A stretch of DNA of 64,000 nucleotides from Burhinus oedicnemus (GCA_008921705.1 VFFE01007669.1:7475336-7539335); one strand, 5' to 3'; positions 26,791 to 39,839 are shown, counted from the first letter of the stretch. Notes: generated from the sequence alone by a model not told the origin. Made by a program: numbers and translations.

Positions 26791-28250
26791 TGCTAATGTC
26801 TGAAGACTCTCCTTTCTCTGGAGAGACCCTTATTCCAAATCTGGCCTGCTGAGAGCTGACCCGCTCTCCCCCCCGCTCTCTTTACCCAACCTCTATTCAG
26901 CTTTGACTCTCAATTAATCATGAGAGATACCTGGGCTTGAAAGAGTCGATGAGAAACAAATCGCCAAGTGTCCTTCAGCATGGTGGGGGAGGAGGACGTG
27001 AATATTGTGGCAGATTCAAAGGAACAGCTTGAAAGCAGCTGGAGAGCTTTGCAAAAAAACCCCATACACCGCACACACACAGAGCAGCTGCGTAGAGGGT
27101 GCCATGCGCAATATTAATTATAGGCACATTATGGAAGACAATATTCAACGTTTCCAGTGCAAAGCGTTCAGGATAGGAGCAGCCAGTAACACTATTTCAC
27201 ACTCCCCTACACACCTCCACTAGGACTTGATTTAACATTATAAGGTTCCAAGTCTGTCAAGCTGTGACAATTTGTATGAGTGAGATTTTGGATGTCTCGC
27301 TGAAATACGCATTGCAAAAAAAAACCCCCTTCATCACAAGCTGCAGACATTTCAAAGGCTGCCTTGAAAGATGAATAATAAAACTAAGGGAGTGTCCCCA
27401 AAACAAATCAAACTTGGCAGGGCTAAGTTTCCTTGTGAAATTAATTTTTAGCATCTTCTCTCCAGCGGCCTGCCTCAGCTGTCTCCCTCTGTGCACAGTT
27501 AATGATCTTGTTGAGCAGATAACCAATCTCTGGTTGATTTACAAGGCCTTTTATTGTCTGAACTGTCTATAATCTTTTTAATAGAATTTCAGTTGATATT
27601 GCAGTAAAACAAGGTTCATTTTACATATTTAATGAAAAAGAGAAAACAAGCCAATAAAGATACCAAAGGACCAATTTGCCAAACTGCTCCACGCAGGCTG
27701 AAATACCTTACATGCCAAATAACTGCAAAGCAAATGCACGGGCTCTCTACACTAAGTCTTACACTTAACAAAAATGAAAACGGAATAGCATGCTTAACAC
27801 CTCTTTCACGTCACGAATTGTTGATATGTTTTTTTCCACCTACATCAGAAGGATTTTTTTCATCTCTGTTTCTAAGCAAACAACAAAATACGCATATCTT
27901 AGCAGGGTAGCGTGAAGGTTTTAATTGTGCTGTGCTCCGAGAGTCATACCTGATGGGAGCACAAAGTGTCGATATTTGAATGAATCCTCCTGAACTGATG
28001 TAACTCAACACAATGTACACCACGCCAGGGAAGCACGGACTGGGAGCCAGATATTTTAAAGTGATTGATTATGCACTGTGCAAGCACAAATGAAGCCAGT
28101 GCATAGGGAGCGCACATATGCTCAGTCACGGTTAAGTCAGGATTTCCATTCGTGTAAGGTAAAACACACAGGAGCCTGAGGAAACACTTGGCTATTTGTT
28201 ATGAACCCCAGCATAAGGCAGCTGAAAAAGTGTTACTAAGAAAACAAAGA
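26791..28250. other. AT-rich noncoding DNA
   Basis: No supported gene or repeat. The part near 27480-27610 is AT-rich with several TTAAT/ATTGT-type homeodomain and SOX-like cores, an unproven candidate for conserved noncoding sequence. Confidence 0.4.
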
Positions 28251-28570
28251 GTACGTCGGTTCCTGATTCTTCATCGCCCTCCCCTTGGATGGAAGCAGCC
28301 CCAGCGGCGCAAGGCAACGCGAGGCGCAGCCCCAGGTCACCCTCAGCCTGCGGGAGGAGAGCTGGTGCGTGCCCAGCTCGGCAGCAATGTGTGCTTATGG
28401 GGGCTCTGGGGCTGGCTCGTGCGCGCTGCCCCATCCCCACCCAGGCTCTCCAGCACGCCTTTAATACAAATAACACACCAAACACCACGCACCAAACATA
28501 CCGGACTCTGGACAAGCGCCTAGGACAAGTTTCTGACCGTAAGAGCACAGCCGGGGGCGGGGGTGCTGCA
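28251..28570. promoter_or_regulatory. Short CpG-rich, GC-rich patch
   Basis: About 300 bp with roughly 15-20 CpGs and an estimated G+C above 60%, in a region that is otherwise AT-rich. A donor-like ACC|GTAAGA lies at about 28537-28542. Overlapping frames on both strands (128, 154 and 111 codons) are explained by the GC richness and match nothing. It may be a small CpG island serving a transcript in either direction. Confidence 0.35.
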
Positions 28571-28649
28571 AGCAAGCTGGTAAGGCTTTCTAGACAGGGT
28601 ACTTGCAGCCAGCTTTTTCTCCCTGTCACCTCTGCATTTTTTAAGCCGC

Positions 28650-28770
28650 TGCACACTGTTGTTGCCTTATGGTGATTATTTTCACTGCCAGCAGAGTCTT
28701 TTGCATATTAGCAGCCATTAATCCCATTGCATCAGCCAGCTTAATTGGGGTAGGCTGTTCTGATTCCCAA
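28650..28770. promoter_or_regulatory. Cluster of POU, homeodomain and C/EBP-ATF motifs
   Basis: Within about 75 bp are TTTTGCATATTA (POU/octamer-like, 28699-28710), ATTAATCCC (OTX/PITX-type TAATCC core, 28717-28725), TTGCATCA (C/EBP-ATF composite, 28727-28734) and CTTAATTGG (homeodomain core, 28740-28748). The tight packing of distinct developmental motifs is typical of enhancers or proximal promoters. Single motifs are common by chance; the cluster, its CpG-rich 5' flank and a TATA box about 110 bp downstream raise it above background. Confidence 0.4.
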
Positions 28771-28860
28771 CCTCTGTCCTCCGCTTCTTCCCCCCTCTCC
28801 CACCGCGTGATGTTTAAGGGATGTACCAAATCTATAGTGTTTCTACATCTGAATGGAGTG

Positions 28861-28868
28861 TATAAAAG
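28861..28868 (+). promoter_or_regulatory. TATA box candidate
   Basis: TATAAAAG in 'gtgtataaaagctac' is a full consensus TATA element. It lies about 110 bp after the motif cluster and 300 bp after the CpG-rich patch; transcription would start near 28890. No protein frame follows, so any product would be noncoding. Confidence 0.3.
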
Positions 28869-28897
28869 CTACTTGGTCAGATCTGGTTAATTGGGGG

Positions 28898-28948
28898 GAC
28901 TTGTGGTTTAGCGGTTAGGAACAGGCCTAATCAGGGACAGAGGAGGAA
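28898..28948 (+). mobile_element. tRNA-like SINE head with A box
   Basis: 'gtggtttagcggttagga' at 28903-28920 is close to the A-box region of tRNA-derived SINEs and of tRNA-Glu (GTGGTCTAGTGGTTAGGA), and the following 'acaggcctaatcaggga' resembles the SINE spacer before the B box. No B box is found because the sequence runs into a purine tract, so the element is truncated and is not a tRNA gene. Confidence 0.4.
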
Positions 28949-28967
28949 GGAGGGGAGGGAGGGGGGG
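28940..28967 (+). repeat. Purine tract with G-quadruplex motif
   Basis: GGGG-A-GGG-A-GGGGGGG follows a G/A-rich lead-in. The last run can be split, giving four G runs with one-base loops, a plus-strand quadruplex candidate about 80-100 bp downstream of the TATA candidate. Confidence 0.55.
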
Positions 28968-31900
28968 TTCTTTTTTTATGAAAATGTGGACCTCCCTACA
29001 GTAATTCCCCTTCAGCTGCTGCCTCACAGATGGACCTTTTAATTGAATTTTCTTACAGGCCTGAGGGAGGGAGTTCATTTCAGGTCAGGTGAGGCAATTG
29101 AAGTGAATCTAATAGCTCTAGTTTCTTTTCATTGGGAGCAGAGGGAAGTGTGTTGTTTTGTTTTTTTCCTTTCCCCACCCTTTCAGCTCAGCTAAAAAGT
29201 TTCAATTAAAAATTGAAACACACACATGGTGATTTCCAAGGATTTGTTGTCTTCATTTTGCCACAAGTGGCAGCAAGGTCACCAATGGGAGAAATCTGAA
29301 GCAGTTTGCATCCTGTTCTGGTTTTGTTCCCCACACAAGGAGGAATGCAGTGTGTGCAACATTCACAAAAACAGCGCGAAAGCATCCTCTTCTCTTGTGC
29401 TGGCAAACATAAGAAGCATCTTCCAGATCGAGAAACCTGTTGTGGATGGGTGACCAAATTACTCATCACTGTAGCATTATTTTTTTTTTTGATACTATGA
29501 TACTTTTCAGGCACAGGAGTCCCTGCCTCAACAGGTTTGTATTTAAACTAGTGAGAAATAAGGGGGAGCCATCCCAAATGAAACACGCTCGAGCACAACT
29601 TGCTGTGTCTGCATTTGATAAGAAAGCCTGGGCTTAAAACTCAAGTGGTGTGAATATAGCTTATACCACCAAAAAGTCCTTCCCATGTTGATTTCCCATC
29701 TTGCAAAGATTTCCAGAGCCAAATAAAGCCTGCCAGTAGAAGGACATTTATTCTGGCATATGTCTATGTTAGGGTTTTTCCACGGAGCAATGCTGCAGAA
29801 TTTTCTGGTGTGGGCCATCCTTTTAGACCATCAGACAATCAAGGGTATGGTCTCTTCTAGCCCAGGGCAGGTACAACTCCATGTGGAGGCCCAGGCAGAG
29901 GAGGACCGTCAGGTACATGGTGCAGATTGACCTTGTCCTCTGGGAACATTGCCACCAGGAGCAGGGGAGCCAGGATGCCTTCCCAGGAGCTTTGCCAGCA
30001 AAGCAGGCAGAATTTTCCCAAAACGCCATCTGGTCATCTACAGCCAGGGCAGGGAGAAAGCAGGATGCTGCTCCAGGTCATTCACAGGGAAGAACAGGGG
30101 AGCTGCAGGGAGAAGGGAACCGAGATCCCCTGCAGTTGCTAGGGCAGAGCCTGAAGGGTCCTGAGTGGCTTGCAGGGAGGGGAAGATGGGCACATTATGG
30201 TCAGAGAGGTCTGGTCAAGGAGCGATGCTTTCACTTGGCTGAAAGCCTCTTTCAGAGCATCACCAGCCTCAACCTCATATATGTTTCATTAGCCAGCGTA
30301 CAGGGCTTTCAGATCTCCCTTCCTGCTTAGTCACAGTGGTGTCAGACGGGGGCTGGAAGGACCGCTGGCCTTCTGAGGTGAAAAACAGCTTCCCACTGCT
30401 GCTCAGACAAATGCAGCTTGAGCCAAGTGCAGAGCGTGGGACTGAATAGCTGTCCTGGACCTGGCAGCGGCTCCAAAAGTGAGCACAGTTGCTCCTAAGA
30501 GGAGATCACGCTGCCTGCAGCTGTGTTGCTGTTAGGACCATTTCTCCCTCCTTCAGTTCAGCCTCTGGGGAGTGAAAAGCCACCTGCAAAGCTTTGGGGC
30601 TCCACACGGAGCCTCCAAACAAACCCGCTGCCACTGGCCTTAAATCCTCCGTGCAACAGTTTGCGCCTTCACTGAAAAAACAAGGGGATCAGCACACTCA
30701 GAAAGTTTGGAAACTACCTCTTTAAGGATTGTTCTGACGAAAAGAAGATGTCCATGCCTTGTTTTGTTGCTTTCAACCTAATATAAACAAGGAAATCCAG
30801 AAGTGCTGATGGTTCCTCATGTACGAGAGAGAGTTGAGCCCAGGCAAGCATCAAGGCAAACCATCCCATCCCATTACCTTACATAGACAAGATGGCTAGC
30901 ATAGTTTCTGCAAAATGCCGCATTACAAAATAACAGCACACCCAAGAGAGGGACAAGGAAAGAGAGACACTGCAGCATGGATAGCTAAAAGCTAGTGCAA
31001 ATGGCAAGAATTTACTACAAATGTGAATCATGTCGCTGATGCAGGCTTTTCAGGTCATCAGTTTCTAAGAAAAAGCAGAGCACTCCCAAAAGAGCATGTG
31101 GAGATGCTTATTCAGACAATCTCAGAGAAGGCCACAGCCAAGCAAACAGAAAGACACCCACCATAAAATGCACATTGACTGGATCCCTTCATGGCTTCAT
31201 CTAATTTCTGGTGAATTGCTTTCGTCACAATTTATAAGTAAAAATCACATCTTCTGTCAACATATTCATATGTTTTAATATTTCATGTTGTAATGATACT
31301 TCTTTTCTAAACACAACTTCATTTAATTTTAAATTTTCAAATGCTAAAGCTGCAATGAAATTATTTTGAAACTTCTTGAGGAGGAAGAAGAAAGGGAAGA
31401 TCTTACTTGGCATAGCTCTACTTGCAATATCAAATAGCAAATGTCTGCATCTGCGTAAAGCAAATAGCAAATGTCTGTATCTGTGTAACGCTAAGCTAAG
31501 ATGTAAGCTAAAGAAGCTCCTTTTGCAGTTGGGTCCTTTGTTTTAAACCATTCTGGGGAAGACAAGTACACCTAGCATGTGGCTTCCCTGCTGGCGTTCC
31601 CAGCATCATCTCATTCACGTGATTCATTTTTTTTTAAAACCCAGAAATGTACATAACAGCAGCTTGGCCAGTGGGGCCTGGGAGCAGATTAAATTTGGGG
31701 AGAGGGTTCGACAGAAGCCTTGGGACTTCCTTATTACAATTCCCTTTATACAGCCCCATTTAGAGGCCCCAAGTGGAAACAAAGGTAGCAAGCCACTGCA
31801 TCCCTGCTGCCAGGAAAAAGGAGGGATGGTTTAATCAACCATCCATATTGCACTGTAGCAGAAGGGGCAAAAAAGTGCACATTTAGGACCAGATGCTTCC

Positions 31901-33450
31901 CCTTTAGATGAAAGGATGATTAAAGCACTTGTGCTGAAAACTGCAGCGATCCCAGTGTTGTAAATACAGCAATGCATGTCTGACCCTGCCCTTTCAAAAG
32001 CACGGAGCAGACTCTGTGGCTGTGGCAAGGGTATACAGAGGTGAGAGGGGAAAATACAGCAGCAGGGAACACTCAGCTAAAAAGTTCAACCCACACAGGA
32101 AAACGTAAATGCTGCATTTGCTCCTCTAAGGAAACTCGCTTTAGTTTCAGAGCATACCGCAGATGCCCTAAAACTTTTCTAACCAGAAAGAAAGGGCACT
32201 GACTAAATCCCTGTGTGGGATTGACCACGGGCAACATATTTGTATTTATCTTGGGACACCCACGTTTCCATGCATAACGAGAAAGATTTCTTTCAAATGC
32301 AAGGAAGAATTCAGAAAAAACCCACTACTCATTAGAAACAATCGGCTGAATGTTACAGGACAGCTGCCTCTGCAGTGTAAAACATGCAGGACACAGCGCT
32401 GGGGGGCTATCATGGCTCTTGCTACAAGAGCTGTTTTTTTCTATAGCACCCCTTCAGCACCTATAGCAGTATGCAGAGGCCTTTAACATACTGCATTAGA
32501 AATACACGCTGGACAAACATCACATATATTCATTCTCTAATAAAATACTATTTTGAGATATTATGGTTTTAACTTTATATATCTAAAGGTTTCTTACTGC
32601 CTGGGCAGCTTTAAAAAGAAAAAGAAAAATACGACACATTGATAATTAAGATGGCATTTCAGTCTTAAAACGAAACAATATACAAACTCAATTTTCCTTA
32701 TTGTTCCCCCTATTGTGAAACATCCACACCCATAAAACTGTCTGGTACTGATAGAAAGGCTTAAGTCTTTATGCATGAGAAATTTCACGTCTTGCTGGAT
32801 CCTGAAACAACTATGACATGTAAGTTGTCCCTAGCAAAGGGCAGTTACAGCAGTTTCTCAAAAACAGAAAGAGTTTGTAGAAGCAAAGCAGAAGGCAAAA
32901 CTGTTTGTGGGCACTGCAATCCAGACATAAACGAGAGCACATGATGTGACACGCACCGTTCAGAGACTAATATACCAGTCTGCTCAGTCCAGAAACTCTA
33001 AATGCTTCTGTCAAATGAATTTCCCATATAATAATCTTCTCGAGATGCAAAGAACTAATTATAGGAAGCACCTAATAATGGAAAACATAAGCTTTAAAAT
33101 TGCTAATAGATAAAAGGCAGGGAGCTAGGAGATTGAATCTTTTGCATTGGGCATTTCTTTTCTTTTGAAATTTCAGTGTGCAGGGATGAGAAAAATGGGT
33201 ACAGTTTCCCTTTACATGACACGAACAATAATTGAGTAGGATTATATGTCATCCATGAAAATACTATATTTACGCCTCATTGTAATCCATTCATTGGTTT
33301 ATGGATCCAAAGTCCCACGAGTAGTGTCACAAATCCACATAATGTCCCTGAGTAGTGGATTTTGCATTTGGATCGGTGATGTAGCTGGCGGACACAGAAA
33401 ATGACATGTAGCCAGAGAGCTCCCAGGAGAGCGCACGTCGAACGCGGCGG
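28968..33450. other. Noncoding DNA, no gene seen
   Basis: Frames at 29881-30330 (+, 149 codons) and 29823-30029 (-) sit in a GC-richer island at about 29.82-30.45 kb and match nothing I know. The segment 29030-29120 has TTTTAATTGAATTTT and GGCAATTGAAGTG cores and may be conserved noncoding DNA. The rest is AT-rich without recognised repeats, apart from a 30-bp tandem duplication listed separately. Confidence 0.45.
31431..31490. repeat. Two-copy 30-bp tandem duplication
   Basis: A 30-bp unit beginning 'caaatagcaaatgtctg' at 31431 is repeated directly at 31461 with about four mismatches. The near identity in old sequence suggests a fairly recent local duplication. Confidence 0.85.
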
Positions 33451-33454
33451 CCAG

Positions 33455-33541
33455 TCCACAGCTCAGGTGGGAAACACAACCTTTGGCTCCCAGTCTGCCA
33501 GCTGCAGAGAGGTGCTCTAACCTACAGGCCATTTTCTCTCC
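33455..33541 (-). mobile_element. tRNA-derived SINE head, antisense
   Basis: 'ggtgctctaacctacaggcca' at 33511-33531 matches the reverse complement of the SINE A box (TGGCCTAGTGGTTAGAGCACC) and is preceded by 'ttggctcccagtctgcc' (reverse complement of the spacer) and 'gggaaacacaacc' (degenerate B box). Block order and spacing fit a MIR-like head. The left edge passes into a short CpG-rich stretch at about 33430-33455. Confidence 0.55.
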
Positions 33542-34005
33542 AGTCGTCAGAGGTTTTACACATCTACCACTTACAAGCGTCAAAGGCGGCTATGTTGTAT
33601 CGTGTATGTCATATGGAGCCATTTCTCCTTTTGCCTAAAGATGGCAGAAGCCCAAGCCTAATTTTATCTGTTGGACTATCTAGAGACATCACTACAGCCA
33701 AATCTCATAAAACTGAGACCCGTCATTATTTCTTTCTTCATACATTAGGAGTAATCCTGAAGTAGCGTGGTAACGTGATAACCCTCCTGGTAGAAGATTT
33801 CCTGTGTGGCTTTGTACAAGATCTATACTTCAACTTCCCCCTGGAAATTGAGGTTTTGTGTTTTTTCCTGGCAACGCTTTCCTTACTTAGCCTTTTAGGT
33901 TGTACATTTCCTGAGACAAAGCCCATTTTTTATTTCATGCCTGCACCAGACTCAGCTAGGCTCCAGTCCTGGGTGAAGCTTTAAGGCAATATCATGACAG
34001 TGATT

Positions 34006-34024
34006 AAAAAAAAAAAAAAAAAAA
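34006..34024 (+). repeat. A19 homopolymer
   Basis: Nineteen consecutive A residues. No retrotransposon body or target-site duplication was recognised beside it. Confidence 0.9.
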
Positions 34025-36892
34025 GTAGTTGACAAGACTTTATAGCCACTGCTTATGCAGATTACATACGTCTGCTGGTAGAGGGAGGTGCACTCTGGTA
34101 AAAAGCTTTCCTCATAAATCATTAATTACGCATGTACAAAGATCTCAGCTGCCAAACCCTTGAAGCTTCTCAGTCTTTAATGAAGACAGGAGGAGCAGTT
34201 AAAGAAGTTGTCACACTTCCTTAGACAAAGATATTGGGTGTTGTTCCATTATTGAAAGTTACAGTAAAGTAATAAAATTCTCCGTCCAGTGTGCCGGCTT
34301 GATTGTCAATACAAACATAGTCCTATCCTGCAGTTACAGCTGACTGTGCGTAGCCTATAATACAAAATCCAGCAATAACTATTATGCTACAACTAAACAG
34401 ACTCAGATAGAAAGCAACAGCCTACTGCAGTATCATTCTGAAGTGTTTATGCCCAAAGTATATCTTCACATCAAAAACCCACCCCTGGTAACATTTATAC
34501 GGTAATGCTCCTATCATAGGCAGCAGTATTTCTGCGAACTACTAGTGCTGGGGCAGAAGCACCAAGGTTCTACCTACACTTATGACTGTGGCCAAACTAG
34601 CAAGATGCAGCTGCATGGTTAGTAAGATGAAGCACTTTAATCTGAGACTTTAAGTTAAAAATCAAACCGGCCATTTCATACCAGAAGTCTTGAAAGTAAC
34701 ATGATCTCAAAGCACATTAAAACTTGAGCAACAATTACTTCAGCTACTTGGGTACCACTACCAAGAAGATCCTAGGACTGATCCAAAGTGTGGACTCAAC
34801 CAGTGTCAGTAGTAAAGCAGGTAACCCTGTCTTGGCTGTCTTGCCTAACCCTTTCATATGTGATCATTGCACACCAGATTTGATACCTAAGGTCTCCAAT
34901 TTTTATTATTGCCAGGAAAACCTGCAGAATAAAGCAGACAAAGCGCTTTTTTGAAAAAAGAGTCCACACTGAAAATGATTCCCGAGTTATGAGTGGAAAG
35001 ACTGATGGGCAAGAAAAAAGGAACCAGAAATTGAACGGTGTCTCAACCTTCAATTTCCCAGCTTCTTTGCTTTATCTTTTGTTAAAACAAGGTATTTTTA
35101 AACATTTTACTATATAAGTGGATTTACAAGCCTGTAACTTGTATTCCTACTATACATATGGCTCTTATTACACCCTTTCGTTTCGCTTGGACCACCTGAT
35201 AGTTAACACATGATCTATTTCAGCCACTACAAAACTTGAAGAATAGAACCTTTCAAAAGAGTTTTGTGACCTCAGCAACAGCTAGTGCTTATGCAGCAGT
35301 ATCAGTGAAGCAAGGGTGCAGGTGCTGGTCTCAGAACACTACTTACAAGGAAGATCTCCACACTGCAAGATGTCTAGTCACATCTGCCATGCCTTGTGCA
35401 CAGAGCATCCCCGTAAAGGACCAAGGACAATGTGAAGCAAGCCCGTCTGAGGAGGAGGACCTTTTGGGAGGACACAGAATTTCATTATTAGAATTGTACT
35501 GGATGTTTTCTCCCAGTTACATCAGTGCTGCACCTGCTAAGCAGACTAATAAAGGATAGCAGTCTCTCAGGTACCAACCCATTTTTCATAATTATTAGAG
35601 CTACCTAGGAAAGCAAGTGGGAGCAATGTTGGAAATCTTACTCAGGTAAAATATATATCAGCTGGAGCTGGGGAAATTATCTGTATTGCCTTGACCTTGC
35701 AGTCCATCTTTGTTAAAAAAAAAGCCAATGCCATTTCATAAAGGTTTTATGAAAAGCTATAAGCACAAGCACTGTGCACCATGCTGACTGAAAAAAGAGT
35801 CATCTTTCTGGCCTTTCAGGCTCTTGAGACGGTGTTTAGATTTATGTATGATAGTATTTCTCTTAACTGATCTCTACAGAACTATCCTGAGCGCTGGGAA
35901 CAGAGGTGTGAAGGGCTCAGGTGTGGGTCTGAAGAAGGCACATCCTCACCCCTAGTTTTCTCCCAGGTCCCATCACAGTTTCACCATCCCCACTCCAGAC
36001 ATCAAACCTTGTGTGTCCTCCTCACCAGGGCCCGGGGGCTTTATCCCCTGCTTAGGTGGGTGCACCTGGCAAGGAGCCAGCAGTGCAGGGGTTAAAAAGT
36101 GGACTTCTGCCCAGACGGCTACCGACTCCTTTGAAGCCATTAGTCTATTGTATAAATCCCTCCTAGTTTTGAGGATTACAGAACAAATACATTGTAATGG
36201 CTCCATAGGAACCTGGCCCATAGGGTCACCCTGACTTTAGTTTGCGCATTATGTCCCAAGTGACAAAAATCGAAGAACATTAAATGCTTCATGAATGTGA
36301 AATGTCCAGAGTTTTAATCTCAGGAGCTTTGTGGTCCTACAGCTTGTCTTGAATGCGCCAAAATGCACAATGCAGACTGATTAGAGAGGAGCTGGCTTCG
36401 GCTGACACACTTGCACCAGGCAAATTCAGATAGTTTCAGATTTAGAGTAATATTTGCTCATTGTGTGTTGGGGTGGGGTTTATCTAGCTTTATGCGTTAT
36501 AGTAGAGCACATCCAATAAAGACATACATAATTTATGCAAAAAAATACTCTTCTATGAAAAGAAAACCTTTAAAAAATAGGTTGGTCTGATAACACACTT
36601 ATAGACCCTTCATAGTTGAATGACACCAAATAACTACACAATTTCACTGTACTTGCCTCCAGGTGAGAAAGTTATTAATGGAATTTACGAGCAAGGAGAA
36701 TAAGTTAAAAACTTATCAGAGTCCCTTCAAGACTATCACCTGACAAATGATCTTAAAGCAACTCTGTCCTCTTGGTTGGAAAAGAAAAAAAAAAAAAGAG
36801 AGTCATCCCTTCACTCTCCACCCATTAATTTAGGCAGTGGAAGTAGAATTTCTGCAGCTTCCCTCACCCTCAGGTCTGCCTCGCTTTGTTTC

Positions 36893-36907
36893 TTTTTTTT
36901 TTTTTTT
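36893..36907 (+). repeat. T15 homopolymer
   Basis: Fifteen consecutive T residues just after a pyrimidine-rich stretch. No adjacent element was recognised. Confidence 0.9.
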
Positions 36908-39839
36908 GTAAGCTAGCAGAGCTTTGTGTCAACTTGAAACCGCCTGACTTTGATAGGTAAATTCTGGCTGATTTTATCTACTGCTCAGCATACTCTGCAT
37001 TAGTTGTATTTTCCACTAGACATTTTGGTCACGATTTTTTTTACCAACAGAATTTCTATTCCTGGCAGAGACAGAGACCCCGGTGGCACTTACTGAAGGA
37101 TGGAGGAGAAAAAGTATATAACAGGATTGAAATGCTGCCATTTGATACTTGAAAGAGTTAATAGCAACTGGAAAATATTGACACTTTCACAAACATACGC
37201 TACAGTATTTGGCTGTTTGCTTTGGAGGTTGTCTGGCATTTGTTAATTTTTTTAAATAGAAGCATTCATTAAATTATTGTGATTTTTTAAAAATTATTTT
37301 ATTTGCATTTTGTTACTTATCCTCTAGGGAATAATATGCTGCACTCTCTCTCATAAATACATATCTTAGACACTTCAGAAGAAATAAGCGTATATTCTGT
37401 TAAATCACGTTTGAAGAAACACTTTACAAAGTTAGATTTCACTTTTCAGTGTGATACCAGGGATCATCTTTCCTCCTGCTGAACACACTTTTACATTTGA
37501 CAGTTTATCATTTTAAAGGAACTTCCTGAATTTATCCTTTATGGATTTACTGAAAAAAAACCCCAACAAGTATTTCTTCCCAAGCCAGGGCTTTGCAAAA
37601 TTGCACTGCAGCGAGTATTTTCAGCCAATCTGACATCTTGCTACAATAACATCGTAACATAACCTTATCCCAGTGGGGATGGGAATGCGCTGAAGTCTCT
37701 CTCATCACCAGAAAGATTCCCCCCTCTTGCCCTGATAATGAGTTTCAGTCCATCTAATCTCTTTCTCTCAAAGATCCTATGAAATAGCAACCTTGCTTAA
37801 AAAAAGGAGAAATTGATGTCTTTATATCCCCATTTCTTGCACACCCGGTGGCACTGGAGCGATGCCTGTGGTGCTGGGGCCGTACAAACAGGTAGTGGCA
37901 GCAGCCTCTTGCCAGGCAGCTGCTGGCCGGTGGCTGAAGCGGAGGTTTTGCAGGTTGTAACTGCGTCTCAGGGCATATCTCGCCCGTGACATGATGGAGA
38001 AAAGCCCAAGCAAGTGCCCAGAACTGAAAGCAGTGCAGCCACGCTGGCGAGTAGCCCACCTGAGCACTCGGGCTTGGCTTTGCTGCTTTCCAGACCTCTG
38101 CTACCACCTTCATGTGGCACCACTCTGCGCTGGGAGGATTTTCAAACTATCCAAGAGCTGCGTGCCATATTGCTACGGCTGCTGTGCAACGTAGCTACGC
38201 TTTGTATTACCTTGAGCAATTTACTTTGGTTATTTCTAAAACTAGGGGAAGGAACTTGCCAGGTTTTCAGAGGTGCTGTGAGCTTTCCGTAGGTATGGAT
38301 AAGTGCTGAGGACTGCTCCCTGTGCCGAACAACGAGTACCCACCACACAGCTCACTGAGCTCCTGCAGCTACAGGACTAAGGAGTCAAGTGAAGAGTAAG
38401 ATCACAAGCCTCTCACGCTGCAGTGATTTCATTTCAATCCAGCGCTCTATTTCTCCTCTCCTTAATATGGACAAGTCCATTTTTATTAAGGGACTCCATT
38501 AGTCTTTCCCCCCCCTCCACCTTGCTGGAAAAATGTTTTTTCCTCCAGGGCTATAGCAGCAGCTGGCACACTATTTCCTTCTGAGGTGTAGCCAAATAAT
38601 AGCCTTTTGGAGGGGGATCTGTTTCATCTCTTTTCTCCATATGGTCCTTTCATTTGAGCGGTTTAATACACTCATTTTCACAGTAGCTATCTAAGTGTTT
38701 TTCCTTTTCCGCATCTATTACTGAAATGAATAAATGTGCACAAGGCAATCAGGCACAAGAGTCAGGTCAATATACCAAAGCTTTATTTTAGGAGTGCTTT
38801 TTCTGGGGGACCTGGAGAGAGTGGGGGTTAGCCTTGTCCAAAAGTTGATCCCCTTGTCTGGAGCACAGGGAAGTTAGTCGTGCTTATGTGAGACAAGAAA
38901 ACAGTCTTCCTCCAACAATATATAAGAGCTTTTTCCAAACGGATGCAGCGTCCCTGGTGCAGAGGATAGCATTTGCTGTAGTAAAACTACTTCATTTGGG
39001 GCTGCGATTTTTTACCAAGATGGCCATACAGCAAAGCGGATGCAAGAAACTTGGCAAGCGCTATATATGCAAGCAGATAGATAATGCTGGAAATATCGAG
39101 GCAGGAACAAACAATAATAAGTGAAGCTCGCAGAAGTGTACAGCTGTGCTGTCAAAGCCCTCCTGTTGTAGCCTGGCCTAGGAGACCTATTACAGCTGAA
39201 AGTGTTTCGGTATAACTGGATCCATGCTAGGGGACTTAAACTGTTTAAAATCTGCATCATTGCATGTGAATTGCTATGTACCTGTACATAAAGCAGAAAA
39301 ACAAAGGTGCAAGCCATGGAAGTGAGAAACCAGAAAGAAGGGGTGAAGTTGGCAGGTGACAGAGAAATGTACACTGCGTCCTGCCCTCACCTGCCACAAA
39401 TGTTTCGCGTTGAACAGCACCCCAGTAACAGTGAAGAGTTTGGAGGGACAAAGAGCAAATCACCTCAGGAAGGCCATCTTCTACCGAGGAACACAATGAT
39501 GGAAGGACACAGCGAAGTGCTTTGCCTAGGAACTTGGGAAATCAAGATGCAGGTGGCAAGGGAGGGTCAGACCTCAGAAAAAGAAGCAGCTAATGACTAG
39601 GCACCGGAACTGAGGAAGCATGGGGTCTAAGAGCTGTCACACGTGAGATCCTCTGGCATCCAACTGATTCCCTTTTCCTTCCGTAAGATCAATAACACAG
39701 ACTCTCCTTCAGTCGGCTGCCTGTTTACACAATGCTTGTAAAAGCATCAGATCCTGGAGATATCCACTGTTCTATCAAAATTGCCTGAAATTGTTAGAGG
39801 TTCAAAATTTAGGCAGATGTGTAGTGACAACATGATTTC

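Larger units (their letters stand above)
33542..39839. other. AT-rich noncoding DNA
   Basis: No supported gene. Contains A19 at 34006-34024, T15 at 36893-36907 and an A-rich run near 36785-36797. Stretches at 36830-37110, 37190-37330 and 38460-38720 have TAAT cores, E-boxes such as CAGCTG and CATATG, and low CpG, as in conserved enhancers, but this is unproven. A GC-richer part at 37830-38110 gives overlapping chance frames. Confidence 0.45.

Noticed and set aside
28192..28656. 154-codon minus-strand frame with a 128-codon plus-strand frame
   Set aside because: Both follow from the CpG/GC-rich patch, are rich in Ala, Arg and Pro, and have no recognisable domain.
28903..28920. tRNA-Glu-like gene
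   Set aside because: Only the D-arm region matches; no B box or acceptor stem follows.
29881..30330. 149-codon plus-strand frame
   Set aside because: Gln/Gly/Ala-rich, no family match, three overlapping plus-strand frames in the same interval.
34006..34024. Poly(A) tail of a processed pseudogene
   Set aside because: No recognisable coding body upstream and no flanking target-site duplication.
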